Shown piece after piece: positions 46,401 through 58,400 of a stretch of 64,000 bases of DNA. Position numbers and translations under genes: made by a program. The first letter of the stretch is position 1; every line of letters starts with the position of its first letter. Origin of the DNA: Sesamum alatum (lineage: Eukaryota; Streptophyta; Magnoliopsida; Lamiales; Pedaliaceae); contig JACGWO010000001.1 of the NCBI GenBank assembly GCA_034509735.1, positions 12,168,854-12,232,853 on the forward strand, read 5' to 3'. The notes below the pieces were generated by a model. It was not told the DNA's origin and did not search any database. It saw nothing but the letters and a program-made list of their open reading frames with translations.

Positions 46401-47747
46401 ATATTCACCTTTTCTTTCTGCGATAGAGACACATGACCATGACTCCAACGAGTCCCACGCACATTACCAACCCAAACATCAAAACCATGGTCAGCAAGGA
46501 TAAAGCCAAGTGATTGATTTGGCGAATCCAAGAACCAAGCATCGCCTGCCTGTTTTCATTGTTACATGTGCAAATGAGTATAGAAAGCAAAAGGTCAGAA
46601 TATAAAATTCACTTAATGGTTCACGGTTTCATGAACAATTAAATACAACATTGCTAATTTTCCGTAACATCTCAATGCAGGAGTAGCATGGCTGGAAACA
46701 AATAGAAAAAGCAATCATTCCAAGTGAAATGAACACAAATCACCTACCCAAGAACAAAAGAAGATAAGGAGCAGCTATTTTCATTTCGAGGAGAACTAAT
46801 GAACTCTTATCATTCCCAAGAAAGTGGTGCTTCATCATCATGGAATTTAGTGGTTCTACCACTAAATGGAAAGTGAAGAGCAGAGTGCTAACTATATCTG
46901 TACTCAAATACCATTACACTCATGTTCCTTGGAAAAATAAAATCATTAATATAGTTCCCCTTCTTAATATTCCAAAGCATTAATACACCTCCTCTATCAA
47001 GAAAGCACTTCATGAGTTAAGTTCAACAATATAGTTGAGTCTAACATATCGTGAAAAACAAAAGCAATTAAAAAACAGAGAACCTCTGTACATATAGTCT
47101 CCATGTATAGGCACGTTATGTCCGAACTAACCAAAAAATTGGGAAAAACTTTACCATAAAAAGCCCATGAATTAGCAAAACAGGAGAGCCCCTTGGCTGA
47201 GCAGTTCCAGAAGAAGAGGAAACTCGTTGAAGGCCCAACACGTATCCATCTTTGGTTTGAGTCTACAAAAATTGGTCACATACACATTACTGTTATTAGC
47301 TAGCTAACAGTTCAACAACAAAACCGTCTAGAACAAACCTAAACAGGGGATGATCCATACTGAACACTATTGATGCATATAGATACCGAAATCACGAGGA
47401 CAAAATAGTAGGTTTCTCAAATTCATGGATTAAACAAGTTCTTCCTAACTACAAATTTCCAAGTTTATATCAAGCTATAATAAAGGAAACACGCAGCATC
47501 CAAAATACAATTGTCAATTAAACTTTGACAGTGAATTGATGAAATATTTGAAGAGGGACATTACAATGTGTTCGGAGCAAGGGAACCCAGAAGGTTCGAT
47601 GACGGAAGCGCAAAGACCGGCTGTAGGCGAGTTGCGCCGGAGGTTGGACACGGCAATGAAGTCTTCCGCGGATCCGACGGCGGTAGATAGAAGGAACGAA
47701 ATGAAAAGGAACCCCGTAACGGCAATCGCCGCCGCCGAGAATTCCAT
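43480..47747 (-). CDS. LIP1: Triacylglycerol/acid lipase, LIP1 type, nine exons
   Basis: Exons on the - strand: 47747-47565, 47262-47155, 46549-46409, 45767-45657, 45571-45428, 45355-45315, 45230-45154, 44131-44036, 43802-43480; all introns are GT-AG. They join to 407 residues, close to Arabidopsis LIP1. A signal peptide (MEFSAAAIAVTGFLFISFLL) opens the protein. The fold is the alpha/beta-hydrolase of gastric/lysosomal lipases: LLIHGLFMAGDAWF, DVWVGNVRGTRWS, the nucleophile elbow GHSQG split by intron 4 (Ser180), GGNDALADVSDV (Asp348) and YGHIDF (His377). The Asp-His spacing of 29 equals that of gastric lipase. It would hydrolyse acyl esters in a secretory or vacuolar compartment. The start was set at 47747 because upstream only TTG codons are in frame. 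No lesions were seen. Confidence 0.92.
44384..44451 (+). other. tRNA-like or SINE-like relic in intron 7 of the lipase
   Basis: GGAGGT and ACCTCC could pair as an acceptor stem. GTGGGTTCAAATCCACAC forms a T-arm with a good B box (GGTTCAAATCC). The A box and anticodon arm are poor, and no CCA or poly-T relation was found, so it is a relic at best. Confidence 0.35.
44894..44914. repeat. C21 homopolymer followed by (CA)n
   Basis: Twenty-one uninterrupted C then about five CA units lie in intron 7 of the lipase (G21 on the coding strand). Its length may be partly a sequencing effect. Confidence 0.9.
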
Positions 47748-48145
47748 CAAAGGGCGAGAAACGGATATCTTATCCTGCAACGACCAGTCCAAACAGTTGG
47801 AGTGTGTTCTTATGAGTAAATTATCTGTTCCATTTGTCTCGTTGTGGGTGTTGGAAATTAGAGATTACTCGCAGCGTTAGCGCGTGCGTTAAAAAATTCC
47901 CACAATTGGGCCATACCATTGATGTATATTTTTTATTGGATGCTATCAGGAAATATCTTCCTGGGAGTGAATGGGGCTTCGATCCACTTCATTTAGTCCG
48001 GCCCACATTAATGAAGATCTATTATGAAGGATGTCTCTATTTTTATTTTTGAATTATTCATAAAAATTGTCTTATATTAAAAATGATTTTTTTTTCTTAT
48101 GAGGTGATTTTGGCGAATAAAATTGAATAAAATAAGTATGTATAT

Positions 48146-48900
48146 TGATGTGAGCAAAATCTGCTCAGTCACAGAGATGACCTTGGGCTGGAGAATCTGA
48201 ATACAAATGTTGAACTATGTAGAAAATGAGACCTGCAAAAAGGGTGTTAGTGCTCCAACGCTCAAGTCAATAATTTTTTGGAAGAAGAAAATAAATTGAA
48301 AACACAATGAGAATGAAGAATATGATCGTATTAGGTGTAGCATGAAATGGGTGTGCAGTATGTAAGCCTTAGAATACGTTACCCATTTTAAGGTTAAGGA
48401 CCTTGTATTTACATATGCAAGAGTCCTCTCAGGCTGAGGAGTTTAATATGGCAAGGACTCTAGAAGCCGATCGAGAGAGGACTTCTCAACCCCAAGGAAA
48501 CAAGCGGATAGCTCCCCCACAAACGCGGATTGTGCTTGTGGATAAGGACACTCAACTCCGCCTTGCACCCTTCTCGAAATTCGGGTATCCATCCAGGTTG
48601 AGTTGTGACTTGGACATCTGCCGCCTTACTGGTAGACCTCATGGCCTTCGGACCTGGATGCTCTACAACTTGAGATGGGCTGGCCTAGCTAAGTCTGATC
48701 GCGCTTTTGGGCCTCACTCCTCTTCTAGACCAAATGGAGGCATGGCCCCCCCCTCCTTGGCCTATAGCCCTTTCACTCTGGGCCTGTCCCTTACACATTG
48801 GGCCATTCGAATCCTGGGCGACGAGGTTACGGGTTTGACAACCCAGGGTTGAGGGCATTAAGCATGTGGCAGGCCTGCTTGGTTTTATCCTTATCATACA
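48146..48900 (-). mobile_element. Probable solo LTR (Tat-like), - strand
   Basis: A GC-richer block, TG/CA-bounded on the - strand (TGTATGATAAGG at 48900, GCTCACATCA at 48146). It contains TTGACTTGAGCGTTGGAGC near the end, a word shared with the R/U5 part of the Tat-type LTR at 560-580 (ACTTGAGCGTCGGAGTGC). No coding region adjoins. The flanks TATAT and TTTAT differ at one base. The open frame at 48403-48852 on the + strand is opposite to the LTR and looks accidental. Confidence 0.62.
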
Positions 48901-48941
48901 TTTATTGAAAAAGTTCTCAAATAACTTTTTCCTTTAATTAA

Positions 48942-49427
48942 GAGGGTGTTTGGCTAAGCTTATTTGAAATATTTTATAAGCTCCTACATTTTATAAGAAT
49001 TTAAAGTTGTTTAATCTTATTTAAAAATAAGCTCTTAAAGTTTTTGAATTAATAAGTTGCTGAGTGGCATAACAAAACTCTTCATACTGTAATAATAACC
49101 GAAAAATAATCAAATTATTAGAATCTAAAAAGTATATAAATAGATAATTTTGTTTTGGGGAGGGAAATATCAATTATACAAAAGGTAAATTATGAGTGTG
49201 TTTTGTGTAATGGATATTAAGATTAAAGCTTATAACAAATTTTAAAAAAAGCTGAGTGGATCGAGTTAACTTTTTTTTTAACCGTTTATAAGGTCCACTA
49301 TTTTATTTTAGGATATTATAAGCTCTTAACAAAAAATTACCAAATGATTTTCAAGAGTTTATAAACTTTCAAACATCTTATAAGATGTTTTGAGGAGTTT
49401 ACCATATAAGCTTAGGCAAACACCCTC
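48942..49427. mobile_element. PIF/Harbinger-like MITE
   Basis: Terminal inverted repeats GAGGGTGTTTGGCTAAGCTT and AAGCTTAGGCAAACACCCTC are flanked by TAA (48939-48941, 49428-49430). A 3-bp TAA duplication with GGGTGTTTGG ends fits the Harbinger superfamily. It is 486 bp with no coding capacity. Confidence 0.85.
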
Positions 49428-49481
49428 TAAGTCAATATTAAATTATTATATATTATCCGCACATATTTATTTTAATTCTAG

Positions 49482-49907
49482 GGGTAAATTACATCTATCT
49501 CCCCTGAGGTTAGGTATAATTACAAATACCCCCTCATCATTTGAAAAATTACAAATACCCACATGAAGTTTGTAATTTTTAACCAAAGGCCGGAAATTGA
49601 TCATTTTGCCTTTAAATTTTTTAATAAAAGTGTAGAAAAATCACCCGAGGCAAATTGCATTATTCTTCCTCTGTATAAAAAATTTAAGAAACCTCTCCCT
49701 ACGCATTGTAGTCCAAAAAATTTTAAGAATTAAGTAAAAAATAATTCGGTGCATAAGGGCGTTTTCATCAGTTAACCCATAAAAATGGATGGTAATGAGT
49801 TATTTGTTAGACGGTACAAACTTCAGGGGGGTATTTGTAATTTCTCAAACAACGAGAGATATTTGTAATTATGTCAAATTTTGGGGGAGGTAGATGTAAT
49901 TTATCCT
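49482..49907. mobile_element. hAT-like foldback MITE
   Basis: The element runs GGGTAAATTACATCTATCTC to GTAGATGTAATTTATCCT, flanked by AATTCTAG at 49474-49481 and 49908-49915. An 8-bp duplication is the hAT signature. Inner arms (ATAATTACAAATACCCC, inverted at GGGGTATTTGTAATTT) pair along most of the 426 bp. A copy in the opposite orientation is at 59892. Confidence 0.83.
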
Positions 49908-50186
49908 AATTCTAGTGAATGACCAAATAGGTTTTAATGAATTAGTTTTTGCTTGATTTCTTTTTTCTTTTTATGAAATAATGTCATCGTAAGCATACTA
50001 ATTTTTGTTCCTTTATTTTCTTATTTTATTTGTTGTCCATATATTTAATAAGAAAAATAGAAGAAGACATAAAGAGTACTACTTTATGAGCAAACATAGT
50101 ATTCTTATTCTTCCCTTTATTGTAATTTTGTAATTTACGTCCATACACAGTGCTGGATTCTTGTTAACCAACCAGAGTTAGCGTAG

Positions 50187-51670
50187 TTAACTGCTATATT
50201 TAGCTTTGTAATCCGCCCACAGTTCGTTCACGGACTTGCCAAGCAACTCCTGGAAGAACCCGTCGCTATACCCGTTTCTCATCTTCTTGTTGAGCTCAGC
50301 CACGAATGTCCCACTCCTCAGCCCGTCGCAGTAATCCAGGAACCGGGCTGTTACGTCGTAGCCCTGATCCCACCGGTCCCCCTGCCCCGCCTTCACCCAG
50401 TGCCCCGGCGCGTAACCTGACTTCAACCGCACAAAGTCTGCTATTCCCTCAATCAGGCCCCCCGGCGCCCGCCCATTGCCGTTCCACTGCCAGATGTGCG
50501 TCATTTCGTGGTATAGGACGCCCGTGAACTCCGTTTTCACGTCGCCGTTGTATCCTTGGATGTACCTGCAGTTATTTTGTCAATTCGTGTAAAATTAAAA
50601 TTGTCACTTTCTAAATTGCAGGAGTCTGATAAAAAAAAAAAATTACAGGACTAAGATTGTAATTAATTCAGGTTAAATGTAATTTTTGTTTTGTATTTTT
50701 TGTATTTTGGTATTTTATTTTTTATTTTTTTAGGGTAGCAAAAAGGTCCTATAATTTTTAAATTTTTCATGATTTTGATCCTTCTGGAATTTGCAAATAT
50801 TGTTGCTGGAATTTTTTAAAAATGTGGGGCTTTTGTTCCCATTGGTTAATTTAATGGACCAAAATTGCAAAAAATTAAAAGTTACTGGACTTATTTGCTA
50901 CCCTGAAAAGATAAAGGATTAAACTGTCAAAATATAAAAGATACAGGATGAAAATTTGATTCCATGCTGGCAGCAATTGACCTGGGAACAAAAGCCCCAA
51001 ATTAAAAAAAAAAAAAAAGAAAACTTCCGACAACATTTTCAAACTCCGGCGACCTAAAAACTAAAATCGCTAAAAGTTATATAGTTATAGGATTTATTTA
51101 CTATACTAGAAATATAAAGGACTAAAACGCCAAAATACAAAAGATAAAGAACAAAAAATACATTTAAACCTAATTACTCTTGTCATTGTTGAAATATTAT
51201 TCAACTTAGTTATTATAACTTTATCATTGAATTACTTATTGTTAGACCATCATTTCTGAAAATTCGTTTTCAATGAAATTCAAACTCGTGATATTTCAAA
51301 ATATGTGAGAAAAACGTACTTAATTCATTAATTTACAGATAGAGGGAGTACATATATATACATACCTGGCGCTGACATGGATTTCATTATTGCTAGCATA
51401 CGCAACACCATCCATGTCATCAATGAACAGGCTAACTCTGTCGACATTTTTCCTGTCGGAAGGGTTGTTCTGCTGGAAGATCCCCCATATGAAGGTGGTG
51501 GCGGCGTTCATGGTTTCGCGGCTGTACTGGGCGCCGATGTCCGTGTTGAACCGGTTTCCGCCGGGAGTGTTGGCGGCGGTGTTAGTGACGCTGTACTCGA
51601 CGGCGGAGCTGCCTTTCATGGCAGATAATATTGTCAAAGCAGAAAGCATAACAAACACTAAGTTGGCCAT
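50187..51670 (-). CDS. Plant basic secretory protein (BSP), two exons
   Basis: Exon 1 is 51670-51366 and exon 2 is 50565-50187, joined through a GT-AG intron inside Arg102; the product is 227 residues. A signal peptide (MANLVFVMLSALTILSAMKG) is followed by the mature start VEYSVTNTAANTPGGNRF. HEMTH at 121-125 and EGIAD (Glu141) form the HEXXH-plus-Glu metal site of the plant/bacterial BSP peptidase-like family. YCDGLRSGTFVAELNKKM and ELLGKSVNELWADYKAKY are the conserved C-terminus. Relatives such as NtPRp27 are pathogen-induced apoplastic proteins; true peptidase activity is little proven. A TATA box lies 61 bp upstream. The 800-bp intron is largely a MITE, and the gene looks intact. Confidence 0.92.
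50670..51178. mobile_element. Foldback MITE inside the BSP intron
   Basis: The left side (GTATTTTGGTATTTT, then TTAGGGTAGCAAAAAGGTCC) is mirrored by the right side (AAATATAAAGGACTAAAACG, CCAAAATACAAAAG), with internal copies near 50880-50950. Words such as GGGTAGCAAAA also occur in the foldback at 60993. The ends are uncertain by tens of bases. Confidence 0.7.
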
Positions 51671-51730
51671 TTATGACAAAGACTGAATTCGTCCTTAGTT
51701 GTTGTTTGCTTGGAATTGCATTTTCTTGCT

Positions 51731-51738
51731 TATTTATA
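51731..51738 (-). promoter_or_regulatory. TATA box of the two-exon BSP gene
   Basis: On the - strand TATAAATA lies 61 bp before the ATG at 51670, which predicts a 5' UTR of about 30 bases. Confidence 0.6.
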
Positions 51739-51744
51739 GAAGCT

Positions 51745-52668
51745 TATCGCTTGACCTATTCAACGTGGGATAGCACGAGGAAAGTCGTCGTTCTCCGCTT
51801 AAAATATTTAATCATGTACAATTATGAAAAATGAACAATATTACTTATGTTTGGTGTTTTTATGTATTTTGAAAATGATTAAAAATAATTTTAATATATA
51901 TTTGAAATGCAAATTGTGATTTGTAGAATTTAATTTTTACTATTTTTCACAAATTTAATATGAAACACTTATTCATTCACTTTTAATATTTTAAAATAAT
52001 TGATACACTCCTCAAAATCTCTTACTTTCAGATTAATTTTCCCAAATCAATAATAAACAGTAGTCGTTGCTACAGAAATATATTGTTTTCATTCAATTAT
52101 TACTCATTCGTCCAAAAATATATAGAGAATTTAAATATTTAAAAGGAAGAACAAAATGAAATCTCATGATAATCTTGTTCTACTAATTATTTGCTGCTTT
52201 TCAGTTGCTCTTCTGTTAACACGTTTTCTCAACCTTTTGGATTTTGCAGAAAAATAAGGAAAACGTAAGGCACGACTATCATAATAAGTGGGTAATGTCA
52301 ATTGGTCAGAAAAGAAACAGATAAATGACTTCTGGAAGCCAAATTATTTGACGGAAAAATACGACGTAGTTGGTCCACTATTAATATATATTTAAAATAA
52401 TTTTAGATATATAGGAGCTCTGTTCAAACAAATTAAATAAAATAAATGTATTCGTATTTATTTTTATATGTGAGGTCTGCCGTTCAAATTCCGACCTTTA
52501 TTTTTTAATCTTGAGGGGACATTAAAGAAGAACAAACATACTTGTCACTTGTCAGTACACGCTATTGTTATTTATTTATTTATTTTATTAGAAGTGTTAA
52601 TTTGCAAATTATTTATATGTAGTTGCCCTTGTACATCGTTCTTCGAGCAAGACGAATTATTATTATTA
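51745..52668. other. Upstream region of the BSP gene
   Basis: AT-rich with no gene. GTTCAAATTCC at about 52482 looks like a lone pol III B box but has no tRNA fold around it. The end is an ATT run (52655-52668) that continues after the Helitron at 54718. Confidence 0.5.
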
Positions 52669-54717
52669 CTAGTACAAAACCCGTGCCAAGGCACGGGGAG
52701 TATTTTCAGTTTAAATCGTGACTATAATAATAAATATTTAAAAATATATACTTATAAAGTTGAACAAAAATTATCTATCTTTGTATATTAGTTCTAATAA
52801 AAATTATATAAAATATAAGTTTCTTGAATTGTATGAGGTATCATTAATTATTTAGAAAAATATCCATACAATTATAGATTATTATATTCTTTTAATTTCT
52901 TTGATTATAAATTGCAAAAATATTTTATTTTATTTAAAATAGATAAATGATAGATTATTTGATTTTATAAAGATTTACAAATTTGTTCAGGTAAATTGGT
53001 TAGGGATACAACATAAAATTCAAACTTATTTTTACATCTTTCAATATTATTTTTAATTGTGATTATTATCATATTAAATTTTAATCTTTTACATATAAAA
53101 ATTTACTTTATTTTTTATTAGCTTTTATAAACCATAATTTTCCAGTGTCTATTTGAATTTTATTTTGCCATGTAAGAAAATATTTTATTTTTATTTAGTG
53201 TTGATAAATGATTTGAATGTATCCAAAAGATAAATTAGTCAAGGATAGAATTAATCTAAAAATCATTTTAACATCAAATAATATTCTTATATTTTTAAAA
53301 TTCACTAATTATTTTTCTAAATTTTGAATTATTTTCCTATTACTCGTTTTAATTTAAATTTTGAATTATTTATAATTTTTACTTACTTAGTTATTTTGAA
53401 ACTTAAAAAATTGTCATTTATCTTATACTTAAATTTAGATAAGTGTACCATTATTTGTTTATCCAAAAGATTCACTCATTTTTTCAGGTAAATAGTTAGT
53501 AAAATAATCCAAATTCATTTATGTGTTTAATATACTTTCATATTTTTATAGTTATTTACTTAATTTTTAATATATTAATTATTTTACTTATTTTATATTT
53601 AAAAGAATATTATATAGTTCTATTTAATTATTTTTTAGAAAATATAATTCTTTTGTGGATAAACTATTGGATGTTATCTGTAAAATAAGTAAACATATCT
53701 TGGATAAATATATTTTTTATTTACTTATTAAAAGTATATAAATATATATATTATCGATTAGATTATTTTGGATAAATACTAATATCTTTTTTCTCTTTTA
53801 TCTAAAAAGTAATTAAATTCCATTTGGCTGAATAGAGCTCATTGAGGCGATCCGCATCTGCGCCTACGTGGCGCTTGGGTGGATAGTCTCAATGATTCTG
53901 TTTTATTATATATAGATTACTCATTTTATTTTAAAGTTTGAATTATTTGCAGTTTTATTAACTTAGTTATTTTGCCACTTAAAAAATTGTCATTTACCTT
54001 ATATTTAAATTCAGATAAGTGTATGATTATTTGTTTATCCAAAAGATTCACTCCTTTTTTTAGGTAAATAGTTAGTAAAATAATTTAAATTCATTTTTGT
54101 ATTCAATTTCCTTTCGTATTTTTATACTTACTAATTAATTTAATTTTTAATGTATTAATTATTTACTTATTTTTATATTTTAAAAAAAATTACTTATAAT
54201 TCTATTTAATTAGTTTTTGAATAATACAATTCTTTTGTGGATAAATTATTGAATGTTATCTACGAAAGAAGTAAATATATATTGGATAAATATATTTTTT
54301 AGTTACTTATAAAAAGTATATAAATATATAATATCGATTAGATTCTTTTGGATAAATAATATTTATTTTTCTCTTTTATCTAAAAAGTTGTTAAATTTCA
54401 TTTGGCAGAATAGAGCTCATTGAGGCTATCCACATCTTCGCATACGTCACGCTTGGGTGGATAGGCTCAATGATTCTGTTTTATTATGTGTAGATACACA
54501 TATATTAGATAAACATGTTTTTATTTACTTAAAAAAGTTATATAAATATATAATATTGATTAGATTCTTTTGGATAAATACTAATATTTTTTTCTCTTTT
54601 ATCTAAAAAGTTGTTAAATTCCATCTGGTAGAATAGAACTCATTGAGGCTATCCACATCTGCGTATATGTGGCGCTTAGGTGGATAGTTTCAATGATTCT
54701 GTTTTATTATATATAGA
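52669..54717 (-). mobile_element. Helitron with tandem 5' ends inserted in an ATT microsatellite
   Basis: On the - strand the 5' end TCTATATATAATAAAACAG starts at 54717 after host A. The 3' end is the hairpin CCGTGCCTTGGCACGG, then TTTTGTACTAG at 52669, followed by host T. Removing it joins two pieces of an (ATT)n run. The body is AT-rich without Rep/helicase code, so it is non-autonomous. The 3' end is of the same type as that of the Helitron ending at 58604. Confidence 0.85.
53339..54717 (-). repeat. Three tandem copies of the Helitron 5' region
   Basis: Units are 53339-53916, 53917-54494 and a shortened 54495-54717. Each ends with an imperfect hairpin (ATTGAG... CTCAAT, with GCGCC and GGCGC inside in the first) and then AATGATTCTGTTTTATTA and a TAGA terminus. 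The termini have drifted apart, e.g. TATATATAGA against ATGTGTAGA. Confidence 0.9.
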
Positions 54718-54744
54718 TTATTATTATTATTATTATTATTATTA

Positions 54745-55241
54745 GGATTAATTATTATTAGACTTCTTTTGAAAATATAAAATTATACTTTCTTTCAAAA
54801 AAGTTTTAAAATTACACTTACATTCCTTCAAAAAATTCACCGTTTACACCTAACCCCCTTTCATGAGGATTTTGACGAAAAAAATTAGCAGTAGCAAAAA
54901 AAAATTACATTTTTTTTTTATTTTACCCCTAATTTAACATCCCCATGTAACAATTTTGTACTTATAAGAGAAAAAATGTAATAATACTAACCTCACTCTT
55001 ATATATACATTACATATATCTCCTTATAAATACAAAAATATACATAAGAATGTTAAATGAGAGGCAAAATTGAAAATTTACGTAATTTTCTTGCTAACCT
55101 AAGCATTTATCTTCCAAAACTCTCATGGAATAGGATCGGGTATAAATGGAGAATTTTCGAAGGGGTTGTAAGTATAATTTTAATTTTTTTTAAGAAAAGT
55201 ATAATGTTGTATTTTCGGAGGGGTCTAAGTGTAATTAATCC
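54745..55241. mobile_element. Foldback MITE, relative of the one at 17024
   Basis: GGATTAATTATTATTAGAC at the left is mirrored by CTAAGTGTAATTAATCC at the right. It has inner words in common with 17024-17522 (AAAATTACACTTACA, CCGTTTACACCTAACCCC-like) and almost the same length (497 against 499). It sits 27 bp from the Helitron end, with TTA on both sides. Confidence 0.85.
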
Positions 55242-55446
55242 TTATTATTACTACTGATTTTTTGACAACGGCGTCGTAGCAAGGACTAATTTAATTTCTA
55301 TGGACTTTAAAATACGTTGACTCGAGATACCGCTTGACTCTTGGCCGGCTGGAAAAATTACATACGATCTTTTTCAACAGGTCCACAAACTTTTTATTTT
55401 AAATTTGTTACATATTTGACTTTAATTAGTATATATATGTTGTATA

Positions 55447-58400
55447 CACTAAAAGAAATATTATATTTAATTATGACTAATTATTATGGTTAAATTAAAT
55501 AATTATAGTAAAAAGTCAATAACCACGATCAAATGACAGTTGTTGGCATTAGTTTTTACGAGTATGGATAATATATTTGTTATGGTTAAAAGTCATGGCA
55601 AAAACATTTGTCATGACTCATAGTCATGGCAAAATTCATTTTCATAGTGAATAAATTAAGTATTTAAATCGATTTTTGTTTAGACGTGGTTAATAATCTA
55701 TATATATATATATAGCAAAATGATAATTGACCAAAATTAACTTAATTTTGACCAAATGCTAAATTCTAATAATTTTGAATTTTTTAATTATCGACAAAAA
55801 ATCTTATTGAATAGAAACACCATCAATTTTAAATATATTTAAGTATTTATTTTCTATTATCCAAAATCCTCTCTCTAAATTATATCATTTATTTGTTTCA
55901 ATGATTATTGTTTGTATTTAAATATTTACATATCATTTGGCAACACTTATTCATTTGTATTTTTTTCAATCAAATACTCATTAATTTTTCATTCCTAGGT
56001 ATTGTGTATATTTTTTTCTCTTTCAACTTGATTTAGATTTCATAATAAACTGTATTTTATTTGGATCCTATAAGTGAATTTGTATAGATAAATACAGAGA
56101 AATTTTAATTTAATTTAAAGTAGATGAAGTTTTTAACAAATAAAAAAATTCTTAATAATAAAAAAATAAAAATAATCCTAAAATATGTATTTATTTAAGA
56201 TAAATAGAAATTAATTTTTGCCCCTTCCGCTCCTCCATTTAAGAAGCAATTTAGTGGTTGTTCGCTCCTGAATCTATATCTTGAAGATGAGATTTTGGAT
56301 AAATATATTTTAAATATTTATTTTGAAATTTATACGAATCTTTTCTCTAAAATTTTCAAGAAAAAAATTTTATTTGTTAGAAAAATCATCTATATTAAAT
56401 ATGTTATATATTTATTTTGTACTTATCTCAAATCTTACCTCCAAGATTATAATACTAATTCAATTTATCTTTATCTTAAACTTACTTAATGATCACGGTC
56501 TCTACCAAATTTGTATTTAAATAGACAAATTCCACTCTGCATATTTTCATTTATTAAATAGGCTCGATTATATTCCTTCTCCACTAAACGATCTAAAAAC
56601 TTAACACTGCATATGCTTCTTTATAGTGTTCTTCTATGGCAAATATGAATTTATTTACTTTTTTCTATGATCGTTGAAGGTTTGTATATTAAACTTTAAT
56701 ATTTATTCGGTTTTTACACATGTTTTATGGATAGACAAATGTTTTGCTCTTTATCATGATATCATTTTATTTTTTATATATTATTTTTATGATACTTGAA
56801 AGTTATTGAACTAATAAATCTTTACCCTTTTCTTATGTTTACTTTATTAAATTTCAATATTTATTTCTTTTGTGGTGTTAGTTTGTTTTTTTTCAGATTT
56901 ATATGGTGATTAACACTTGATTTTGTTTTTCTACAAGAAGGAATAGATTTATTTAGTATCAATGGTACATATTTCGCTTTAACGTTTATTTATATGATTA
57001 TACTTAATTTGATATTTTATTTTATTTATGTTTAAATATTTATTCTTTTGTATCTTTGTATACATCAATTTATTTTATATATATTATAATTTCATCCATT
57101 AATTCTTTTTAGTTATTTTTTTTTCCATATTTCATTCTTTTCTGTTTATACTTTTCTTCAAAAAGGAATTGATTTATTTAGTGTTAATAGGTATGTATTT
57201 TGTTTAATATTTATTTGAATGACTCTACTTAATCTGCTTTAGATTTTATATTTGTTTAAATATTCACCACTTTTAATTATTTTACACACCATTTTTTATA
57301 TATTATAGTTTCATCCATTAAGATTTATTTTGTAGTTTAATTTTGTTGTTTTTTCTTTCAGATTTTATTTCATTTTTATTTTTACTTTGGTTTTGGTTTT
57401 GGTTTTCTTACAAGAACGAATAGATTCAGTTATTTAATAGGTATATATTTCATTTAATATTTATTTGTACGATTCTATACTTAATTTGGCATTTTTTTTA
57501 TATCTAAAATATCTACCTTTTGTATCCATTTATACACCAATTTTTTTATATATATGATAGTTTCATCATTAAACTTTCATTTTATAGTTTATTTTTTTCG
57601 TTCTTTTTCGGACTTTATTTTCTTTGTTTTTTTTTTTTTGTTTACTAATGATGTTTTACAAGATAGAAAGAATCACTTAATTTTAATTTTTGTGTATTAG
57701 TATTTTCTCGAACTAATCTAAATATGATTCTACTAAATATATGATCATATATTTATTGTAAATCTTTAGATTCACATATAAATATATGTATTTTCATGTT
57801 TGTGTAATTTAAACTCTTTTTCAGAAGAAGTCCACAATGATCGATTGAATTCTGTTTTCTTCTTATTTATATTTTACTTTAATTGAAAATTTTGTAGGCA
57901 TGCATGTGTTAGATTAATAATAAATACAGAGGTTAATTCAATTCCTAATATATCTTAAACACTATTTTTATTTTTTATTTTGTCTTATACGATGTACAAT
58001 ACATTTTTTTGCTTTTGGCTTTTGTATTCCTTGATTATTTTTTTTTAGTGATTAAAATGACATAATAATCAAACAATTTTATTCTTTAATATGTGTGTAC
58101 ATGTATGTTTATCGTAAGGAATTAACATCATATTTCATAATTTCTATTATGACTTTTCTCATCACCAATACCTCATTAAAAGTACGTTAAGTTTCCATTC
58201 TTTATATTTTATTTATTTTTAATAAGTAAGATCATTTTAGATATATGTACTTTAATACAAATAATACATTTAAGTTTTATTTTTTCATATTTTTATATAA
58301 GACTGGATATATGTAAAAAAATGATCTATATATATATATTTAATAGAATGTCATAATTATTTGAAAGTAATCATAATATAAAAACAAACATTGGTATGTA

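Noticed and set aside
47748..47792. 15-residue extension of the lipase start
   Set aside because: The upstream start is a TTG on the - strand. The ATG at 47747 gives a normal signal peptide.
47536..47880. + strand open frame over lipase exon 1
   Set aside because: It is the shadow of the signal-peptide exon on the other strand and has no family features.
48403..48852. 149-codon + strand open frame in a GC-rich block
   Set aside because: It lies in a probable solo LTR, runs opposite to it, has no recognisable domain and a composition like the rest of the LTR.
52470..52500. B-box-like GTTCAAATTCC upstream of the left BSP gene
   Set aside because: There is no acceptor stem, A box or anticodon arm around it.
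56295..56520. Overlapping small open frames in the right Helitron
   Set aside because: Very AT-rich, low complexity, two frames at once, and no Rep or helicase motif.
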